From Hamiltosporidium magnivora (taxonomy: Eukaryota; Microsporidia; Dubosqiidae): a stretch of DNA of 14,364 nt. The position numbers were made by a program, and so were the translations under genes. Positions 7,860 through 14,364 of the stretch are shown one piece after another. Location of the stretch: the NCBI GenBank assembly GCA_004325065.1, contig PITI01000329.1, positions 1 through 14,364 of the forward strand, read 5' to 3'. Under the pieces are notes generated by a model. The model made no database searches. It worked only from the letters and a program-made list of their open reading frames with translations, and was not told the DNA's origin. Numbering within the stretch: the first letter of the stretch is position 1; the number at the start of each line of letters is the position of its first letter.

Positions 7860-8560
7860 AAAAATAGGATTCCTAAATGTAGGAGGATTGTCCGGCTTAA
7901 AGATAAATAGAATTAATGAAATACTTCAGAAAGAAAACCTAGATATAATTGGTATTGCTGAAACTTGGAAGGATAGTGTTACCTACCTTCACAAAGATTA
8001 CCACGTTATACACATGAAACCCTCTATCCCTGTAACAAATAGACCCTCTAACAAAGAAGGTATGATGATAATAGGTAAAAACGGTCTTAAAGTAAAATTA
8101 ATAAATGGAGTTACGGAGATGGAACTTACAATAAAGATTGATAAGTATGTTTTTATTTTTATTAATAGAAATCACTTTTCTAAAATACCTAACGTTTTAC
8201 TACCAGGTCTTGGTACTCATACTAATAATAAGATAATAGTATTAGGAGACTATAACCTAGAGCAAAAGCCTGCACTAGAGCAAGACATCTTAAATAGCCA
8301 TATTGAGTATGGTCTTTATGAAAATGAAATAGAAACAATCACATATTACATAATGAGAAAACATCAACTCCAGAAAAAATTTTCTCAAATTGTCAGATAC
8401 AAATAGATACCGAATATATCGCTAACATTAACCATAAAATACTTCTTTTAACATTACCAATAATAGAAGATATAAAACGACCAAAATATAAAATTAACTT
8501 ACTAAAGGATACAATCATAGCAGATAATATCTCAAAGAGAATTGAAAGAAAAACTTTTAA
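7852..8560 (+). pseudogene. APE-type endonuclease domain of the LINE, copy 4
   Basis: From ATG 7852 the frame reads MIKKIGFLNVGGLSG and then DIIGIAETW, the first two active-site blocks of an APE/exonuclease III-like endonuclease. Asn 9 and Glu 37 are in place. NKEGMMIIGKNG follows, and GDYNL (Asp 133, Asn 135) supplies the D-x-N block. After about 8340 the frame shifts by one base. The continuation TSTPEKIFSN and then NHKILLLTLPI replaces the usual S-x-D and S-D-H blocks; the second serine and aspartate are not there. The shifted frame stays open into the linker (KYKINLLKD, matched in copy 3). In this family the endonuclease nicks target DNA to start target-primed reverse transcription. The frame before M at 7852 is open back to 7783 but probably belongs with the N-terminal domain. 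The frameshift and missing residues make it non-functional. Confidence 0.82.
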
Positions 8561-8905
8561 AGCAAAACCTCTATTAGATAAATTAAACGTAAATGACAGC
8601 TGCAACATGCTACACTATATTATAGATCAATCATTCTTATACATTAAAACACGTACTAGAAAGGCACAAAGAATAAGCCCAATAATACAAAGAGTCCGAT
8701 TAATGCGTGAAGAAGCTAGAAATACCAATACAGAACTTTACGAAACACTGCAAAAAGAAATAAAATTCTTTCGTAAACGATTTAGCATATCTGATGTACC
8801 AGCCTCTCGCACAAAATACGTCGGGTTAAGCATTTCCGAGACACAAAAAAAAATTAAGTTTATTGAAATAATATTCCAAAAACTAATTAAAACTTTAAAG
8901 AATTG
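8561..8905 (+). pseudogene. Linker between endonuclease and RT, copy 4
   Basis: The frame that carries the end of the APE domain stays open through this stretch to a stop at 8904-8906. It encodes a basic, helical linker (LYIKTRTRKAQRI, RLMREEARNTN, LQKEIKFFRKRF), as is usual between the endonuclease and the RT of LINE ORF2 proteins. A run of nine A residues near 8845-8853 is a likely slippage point; the next section continues in another frame (KELIDKYILDKEV). The ATG at 8607 is internal and not a start. Confidence 0.6.
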
Positions 8906-10583
8906 ATTGATAAATATATTTTAGATAAAGAAGTAATACTTACTGATAATGTAATTGACAAAATCAAAATATATTACGAAAAATACAAACATTCAAAGAA
9001 CTTTAATGAATCTAATACAATTAACCTTTTTGAGCTTAATGAAGTCAAATATATGATATCAACTCTAAAATCAGGTAAATCAGGTGGAAGATCAGGGATT
9101 CGCAATGAATTCTTGAAAAACTGCCCAGAGAATTTCATATATAAACACACACAACTTTTTTAAAAAAATTATAACAGAACAACAGATACCTGAATGTTGA
9201 AAAAAACATAATTCTCAACAATTATAACGATAACAATGACTTCAGACCAATATCGTACATACAAAAAACGCGTAAACTTTTTAAAAAACTTTTTTTTACT
9301 CAACTCAAATTTACAATTCATAGGCGAAAAACCGGATTCAAACCCAGCCACTCTACTCTAAACCATGTTCTGACGATTGATATATAACTGAAACACAATA
9401 GTGAATGCATGATATGTGTTAAATTGACATAAACGAAACTTATGATAGTGTTTACTGCAAAAAAATGTATAAAAAAACTGCTAGATCATCAAAGAATTTC
9501 ATTAAGTGATATAACATTAATAGCTAACTTAATTGAGAACAATGAATAAACGATTTATGGATCTAATGATATACGTTATACAAAAAAGCTGCCCTTGGAT
9601 CTCCACATGGCAGCATAATTTCTCCTTTACTCTTTAACGTATTCATTAATTATTTTATTAATTACATCCCAAAAACTTTAAGAAACCAGATAATTCTATA
9701 TGGCGACGATATTATGATTTTTTCAGAAAGAATTGATCAAAACATACCATAATAAAATTTTTGGAAAAAAATGCAGAAACGACAACTATGGATTTAACCC
9801 ATTAAAATTCTTTTATATTGCAAGCAAAGATATTGATAGCAAAGCTATAATACGAAATTAAAAAAAAAATCTTTTGAAATATTAGGGTTCTGTACAATAA
9901 CCGGTCGCAGATACTAATAAATCCCTCACAAGAGTAAAAGAAAATTGTATTAGAGCTTTCTACACTACAAATAAAGCTATTCAAACTAGCAAAACCTTAA
10001 ATTCAGAAAACATCTTTCAATGCAAACTTAGAGCATACATATCATACATACGCTTACATATTGACTATCCTTTGGCATTATAGGGATGAAATAAAATGTC
10101 ATACAGTCTTCTGACAGAAATCAGAAAGGCGTTTTAAAATTCTTATTCAAAATACATTATAGAACTCCAACAAAAATTATCTGTGCTATTTACTCAATCA
10201 AATCTATGAGAAAAAAAAGCGATCAGACTTAGATATTCGAACGGTACTAAATTTAAATAAGGTAAAAAAACAATTCTACAACATCTCTATAAAAATGACA
10301 ATACAAACTTAAAGAAAATTAAAAATATAGTTAGAAAAACCAAAAGATGATTATAAATGAAGATTTTAAGAAAGTAGTTAAAAATTTAAATAAGAAAACC
10401 TGAGGATTAATTTCTTAATATTTTTTGAAAATTCAACAACTCGAAAATTTCAACTTTAAAAATTTAACAAAACATGATTTTTTAGTTATTCAAGAAATCA
10501 TAAATCCTATACAGGAACGTGATGATATTTCAGAAATCTTAAATTTGATTCAAGCCGCTGATCCTAGTCCTATTCACACATAA
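8893..10583 (+). pseudogene. Reverse transcriptase domain, copy 4 (heavily decayed)
   Basis: The RT begins with ELNEVKYMISTLKSGKSGGRSGIRNEFLKN (about 9040-9120), the classical entry segment of LINE RTs. Decayed blocks follow in order: IPEC-KKH, FRPISYIQKTRKLF (about 9240-9285), TGFKPSHSTLNH, motif A LDINETYDSV with a missing base near 9430, and LIANLIENNE. Then come LGSPHGSIISP instead of LGLPQGSIISP, and YGDD instead of YADD at about 9700-9711. After more frameshifts SADTNKSLTRVKENCIRAF and YISYIRLHIDYPLAL (9900-10080) match the C-terminal blocks of copies 1, 2 and 5. The C-terminus ends with a TAA at 10581-10583. At least ten stops or shifts rule out activity. This copy is more decayed than copy 5 and so is probably older. 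Confidence 0.8.
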
Positions 10584-10625
10584 AGCAATTTGTGGCACTA
10601 TTAGCTATAACGTTTAAAGTAACTT

Positions 10626-10664
10626 TAGGGTAGAGAGCGCTACCGGGACTTTATTGCCAAATTT
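10626..10664 (+). repeat. LINE 3' UTR stem-loop, copy 4
   Basis: The motif lies 46 bases after the coding remnant of copy 4. The outer arms GGTAG (10629-10633) and TTGCC (10654-10658) pair at all five positions, with two G-U wobbles, across 20 bases. The inner GAGCGC and CCGGGAC correspond to GAGCCC and CGGGAC of copy 2. A rival local stem, GGTAG with CTACC (10640-10644), is also possible. Confidence 0.65.
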
Positions 10665-10698
10665 GAATAATCTTGATAAATGTGGGTTGTGAGGTGAT

Positions 10699-10740
10699 AA
10701 CACTTCTTTAGGAGTTGTTTTGTATATATATTATGAGGGG
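10699..10740 (+). repeat. Second 3' hairpin and G tract, copy 4
   Basis: AACACT (10699-10704) can pair with AGTTGTT (10713-10719), giving six pairs with one bulged T. The hairpin begins 45 bases after the TTGCC arm, against 47 in copy 1. A G run (TATGAGGGGGG, ending near 10742) follows after a short TATATA stretch. This is the third example of the hairpin-then-G layout. Confidence 0.35.
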
Positions 10741-10744
10741 GGAT

Positions 10745-10974
10745 TTCATTACAATCAAAGAGGTATGTTTTATTTTATTTTAATTTAATTTGAAATTTAG
10801 ATCATTTTTTCAAAAATGAATAATCTACATATCTTAGATAAAAATAATTTAACAGCCATTAGGAGTAGTAGTATAATATTTTACATTTCAGGTGGTGTGT
10901 TATCCACTCATTGTGAATTGTTTTATTTTTTAAATTTAATTTTTTTTCATTAATTTAAAAAATTCCAGATTATT
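10745..10974. other. Spacer between copy 4 and copy 5
   Basis: This is A+T-rich and noncoding. At 10891-10916 the sequence GGTGGTGTGTTATCCACTCATTG resembles the 3' terminal GGGGGTGTTGCTCCATTGAG of copy 1 (2124-2144). A T-rich tract follows each of them. This hints at one more solo 3' tail just ahead of copy 5, although no first stem-loop is recognisable here. Confidence 0.35.
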
Positions 10975-12380
10975 TAAAAAAATCCCTTTCTAACCCTGAC
11001 TCTCTTCAACCAAATCATCATGACACACGAAATCCCTACATCCTGGAAACGACACTGCATAACTCCAATACCAAAAGGAGAGGGTGATTATAGACCAATC
11101 TCCTTAATTGAGAAGACACGCAAATTATTGGAGAAAATTATTCTTTCAAAAATTTCTTTTAAAATCAGAAAACAACTAGCAGGTTTCCAAGAAAAGCACA
11201 GTACATTAAACCATGCACTGTTTCTAGTTAACTTGTTAAGAACAAGCAATGGAGGGATGATCTGTGTCACTCTAGATATAAAAAAGGCCTATGACACTGT
11301 GGATAGGAACAAACTATATGAAAAACTTCTAAAATTTCAAAAACTCTCCTTACTAGACACTCAACTTATAGCATCTTTGGTTGAAAACAATCAATACACA
11401 ATTAAAAAAGCTACAACGGAATCTTTTAAGATTGCTGTAGTAGGTCTTCCTCAAGGAAGTATCATATCACCAAGCCCCTTCAGCGTTTTCATAGACGATA
11501 TCTTCTCATACATTCTGAGAAACTTAAGAAAAGGCATTTTGTTGTATGCAGATGATATGATCATCTTTGCTTCCACCGTATCTCCTCAACTCACTGACAT
11601 GATAAACTCTATTGAAAACCACGCAAAAGACAACAACTACACTTGAATCAAAGAAAATGCTTCTACAATGCAAGCACTAATACAAAGTAAGGGTAAATGG
11701 TGAAATCATTCAAAAACAAGCACCATTAAAATATCTGGGATATTACTTTAACTTGAGATGTGCTGACACAAACCAGAGCCTTAAGAATGCAAGAAGAAAG
11801 GCGACTCAAGAAGCAGCAGTCTTAAGAGATATAATGAGAAGAGAAAGATTCAAACAAAATACAAACATCTACAGATTCATCTTAAGAGCGTATTGTACAT
11901 ACGTTCGACCACACCTCGACTACCCACTATATCTTCTCGGCGTAAACAGAACATTCGTATAAGCAGCTGATATCATTCAGAAATCCATTATCAAATATCT
12001 GTACCAATTGTACTTCAAGACACCAACCAAAATCATTTATGCACTATTTCCTATCGAACGCATACATCAAAGAACTCAAAGATTAATTTTCAGATTGACC
12101 CAAAGAATAATATTTCAGAAGTTTCATTGTTGAAAAAAAAATTCTTACTACGAATTACAAAAGTTTTTAAATTCATGAAAGAAATACATAAAAATATTAA
12201 AAATAAATTCTGAAATTTTTGAGGCTAAGACTTTATTAAAAAATCATGATTTCAGAAATATAGAACACAATAAATTAACAACGCTGCTAGATATAATTAG
12301 CTAAAGCGAAAAAAAGAGGGGATATAAATGTGATAGTACATTTTTTAGAATAAGACCACCGATAACCCCATATAAAGTGT
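10975..12380 (+). pseudogene. LINE reverse transcriptase, copy 5 (best-preserved RT core)
   Basis: The RT frame is open from 10978 (KNPFLTLTLFNQI, no ATG needed) to the stop at 11644-11646. Counted from the internal ATG at 11020, the blocks are IPTSWK (5-10), YRPISLIEKTRK (24-35), GFQEKHST (55-62), motif A LDIKKAYDTV with Asp 86, GLPQGSIISP (142-151) and the catalytic YADD (176-179). All the key polymerase residues survive. The frame breaks where NNYT should run into LNQRKCFYNA (one base missing near 11642). It breaks again before VNGEIIQKQAPLKYLGYYFN (from about 11687). That third frame, with NLRCADTN and YVRPHLDYPLYLLG, runs to a single TAA at 11960-11962 and continues beyond as AADIIQKSIIKYL and IYALFPIERIHQRTQRL. 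The C-terminus fades out near 12380. The endonuclease and N-terminal domain are absent (5' truncation). It is the youngest-looking copy. Confidence 0.9.
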
Positions 12381-12424
12381 CAATCTATTGCCTCATTGAC
12401 TTCAGTAAGATAACTATTACTGTA

Positions 12425-12463
12425 ACAGCAGGGAGCCTTAATAGGGGACGCATATCGCAATTT
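12425..12463 (+). repeat. LINE 3' UTR stem-loop, copy 5 (decayed)
   Basis: AGCAGGGAGCCTTAATAGGGGAC aligns well with the 5' half of the copy 2 motif and ends in CGCAATTTA where copy 2 has CTGCCGTATTTA. The inner CCT-TAAT-AGG stem is kept, but the outer stem is lost because the 3' arm has changed. It lies about 50 bases after the end of the coding remnant. A small hairpin, GTTAA-ATAC-TTAAC (12489-12502), occupies the place of the second 3' hairpin; no G tract follows. Confidence 0.5.
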
Positions 12464-12502
12464 AAATAAACACATGAAGCACTGAAATGTTAAATACTTA
12501 AC

Positions 12503-13189
12503 CAAATATAAAAAGAATAGTCTTGACACAACAAAATAAGTAATTTTACAGTTTTCATATATTTTCTTTAATTAATATTCTTTAAGAATTATCATAATTA
12601 ACGATGTTTGTCACATATGATAAATCTAATTTTTATCTCATCTACAAAAAAAATTTGCTCAGTTAATCAGAATCCTTAGATTTTAAAGCCAATCAAATTA
12701 CGTGTTTCGAAAAAAATGGCTAATTAGATTCAAAAGTCATTATTTTATATTTAATCGGTGAAAAATGTATGATGAAAAACATATTTTAAAGAAAGAAAGA
12801 GTTTAATTGGAGATAAAGTATCTGGAAAGATATTGAAACGGAATGTGTTGTTTATCCAAATAAAATTTGTTCTACATAATCTTGACCTGATTATTTATGT
12901 TGCTACTCAGGCAATATATTGATTTTGCTTTTAGTATATAAATGAATTCGTTAAAATCTTTTGTAATAGAATAGAAACGCAGAATCAGATATTAAATTTT
13001 AATATTTATAACTGATGAACAAGTTAAAATTTATATTTGAGACCCAATCAAGAGGAATTTTGGTTCCAAAACTAGAACTTATAAGTTCTTGTAATAGAAA
13101 GGAATATTTCCTCTTTATATTACCATTTTTATTGAGTTTTATATACAGTTTTCAAACAAATAATAACGTTTAGCTGTGTTTTTTAGAAG
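12503..13189. other. Interval without recognised genes between copies 5 and 6
   Basis: No coding frame or RNA gene was recognised. Two adjacent inverted repeats occur at 13058-13071 (TTTTGG-tt-CCAAAA) and 13074-13089 (a perfect 16-base palindrome), but palindromes of this length are expected by chance in DNA this rich in A+T. The last part may be decayed LINE 3' coding sequence leading to the solo 3' end of copy 6. Confidence 0.4.
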
Positions 13190-13215
13190 CGCAAGCATTT
13201 AATGAAATAACTTAA

Positions 13216-13255
13216 ACTTGGGTGGGGAGCCTAAACGAAAAATACCGCCGCATTT
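13216..13255 (+). repeat. LINE 3' UTR stem-loop, copy 6 (solo 3' end)
   Basis: GGTGG (13221-13225) pairs with CCGCC (13245-13249) at all five positions with one wobble, across 19 bases that include GAGCCTAAACGAAAAATA. The fourth pair is G-C where copy 2 has A-T, a compensatory double change. No RT remnant precedes it, so it is a very short or decayed copy. A possible second hairpin, TGTTGC with GCAATA (13302-13321), lies 57 bases further on and is followed directly by TTGGGGG. Confidence 0.6.
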
Positions 13256-13344
13256 GAAGTAAAAGCGATTAAGATCGACTTGTGTTTGATCAGTTAATAA
13301 TTGTTGCAAAGTATGGCAATATTGGGGGTTACTATGAGACGAGG

Positions 13345-14364
13345 GGTTTTATTGATTTAATATTTAAAAAAATATTTTCCTATTGGACTCTGACGTGTAG
13401 AAATATATAACTAATAAACTAAATATATATAAAGGACTATTAGACTTAAATCTAGTAGCAGTCTTGTTACATTACTTGTGAGAAGATAAGTTTACGGCTG
13501 GCTTTTTCAAGTAAAAAGTTTAAGATCCAGAAGTAATGCGTTTTACTATTCTTAAGTTAAATTTATTGAAATTTTTAAATTAAATAAAAAGTTTGTGCTA
13601 TTTAAAATTTTATTGTGGAGTAAAAAGATAGGTTAGGGTATTTTTATAACATTTTTTGCTTTACATTTTTTTTTGTATTTTTTAATAAATGACGCCAATT
13701 CTATGTAAATTTTTTAAAACTCTGATTCTCACGTTAAAATATTTTTTGAGGCTAAATTGTGAGATTTTAACGAAAATGTTACTTTTCAGAAACCATGATT
13801 TGTAATATTACACTTTGTTTGGTCATATTACTATAAATTAATGGTTCTTTCAATTAATTTTTGATTGTATTTTAAATGAAAACAAAATATATTTGCAAAA
13901 ACAGAAATCTCGTATGATTTCTACGAATGTTATTCAAATCATTCAATGGTGCACTTTAAAATGTTTAGGCCTAAATTTTGAACATGATACTTATAAAAGA
14001 AAAAAAATACACAATATTGGGAAAAAAATATAAACCTCGAATGTTCTTATAAAAAAATATAGGGGTATTTTAATCTACTAATTTTGTCCTAAAACAAATA
14101 GCATACATATAGTGCGAAATAAGAGATTTTATTAAAATTAATTGTAGGATATATTCTTGCGATAGGTACGAATCACGATGATTTATAGCTTTTTATAATT
14201 TGGATGTTTGCTATTAGCGCTCATTTTTCTATAGTTGAAATGTATATGTCCAAGCCAATAGGTGTATTATAGAATACTGACTTACTTCGGTCAAATTTAT
14301 CAGCTATTCATATCATTAAGCAAATGGAATTTAGGCCTAAACGAATCATGAAAACCTTTATTGA
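13345..14364. other. A+T-rich right flank, no recognised gene
   Basis: After the GAGACGAGGGGTTTT tract at the end of copy 6 I see only A+T-rich sequence with no supported frame, RT motif, tRNA or stem-loop motif on either strand. It may be host intergenic DNA. Confidence 0.5.

Noticed and set aside
13058..13089. Two adjacent inverted repeats (TTTTGG-tt-CCAAAA and a perfect 16-base palindrome)
   Set aside because: With about three quarters A+T, roughly one perfect 16-base palindrome is expected by chance in a window of this size, and neither repeat sits at a recognised element end.
1..14364. Bacterial retron, group II intron or CRISPR-associated RT as the source of the RT motifs
   Set aside because: The RT is preceded by an APE-type endonuclease and followed by a LINE-like C-terminal region (YVRPHLDY, AAD-IQK). 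No intron RNA domain V, retron RNA or CRISPR array is visible, and copies are 5'-truncated, which is typical of LINEs.

Overview
The window is A+T-rich (about three quarters A+T by eye) eukaryotic DNA. It holds no intact gene. Its content is a graveyard of one family of non-LTR retrotransposon (LINE). All recognisable copies lie on the + strand, head to tail, and are broken by stops and frameshifts. The family has an N-terminal apurinic-type endonuclease (APE) domain and a reverse transcriptase (RT) with LPQGS and YADD motifs. These place it among APE-bearing LINEs of the broad Jockey/CR1/R1/L1 type. I cannot name the host; a compact or parasitic eukaryote such as a microsporidian, or an A+T-rich invertebrate or protist, would all fit.

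Layout: a solo 3' end at about 290-327 (copy 0). Copy 1 at 553-2131 is 5'-truncated inside the RT. Copy 2 at 2195-3768 is truncated near the start of the RT. Then comes 1.5 kb without genes. Copy 3 at 5328-6632 keeps only the 5' half: N-terminal domain, APE and part of the linker. A mixed stretch at 6690-7330 holds short lysine-rich frames that may be remains of a first ORF. Copy 4 at about 7322-10740 is the longest, with N-terminal domain, APE, linker, badly decayed RT and 3' UTR. Copy 5 at 10975-12502 has the best-preserved RT core. Copy 6 is a solo 3' end at about 13190-13340, followed by 1 kb with nothing recognisable.

The most interesting signal is not coding. Six positions share a 37-40 base sequence: GGNRR, then a block around GAGCC, a loop, GGGAC, and finally YYGCC. 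Where a preceding coding region can be aligned it follows the RT C-terminus, usually by 45-70 bases. The outer arms change in a compensatory way between copies (GGCAG/CTGCC, GGTGG/CCGCC, GGTAA/TTGCC, GGTAG/TTGCC), so this is probably a selected RNA stem-loop in the 3' UTR, perhaps the mark the RT uses to prime reverse transcription. A second hairpin of unconserved sequence follows in a similar place, with a G-rich tract after it in several copies. A second observation is an N-terminal domain of about 110 residues ahead of the APE in copies 3 and 4. It is fused in frame with the APE in copy 3 and is one base out of frame, with an 8-base ORF overlap, in copy 4.
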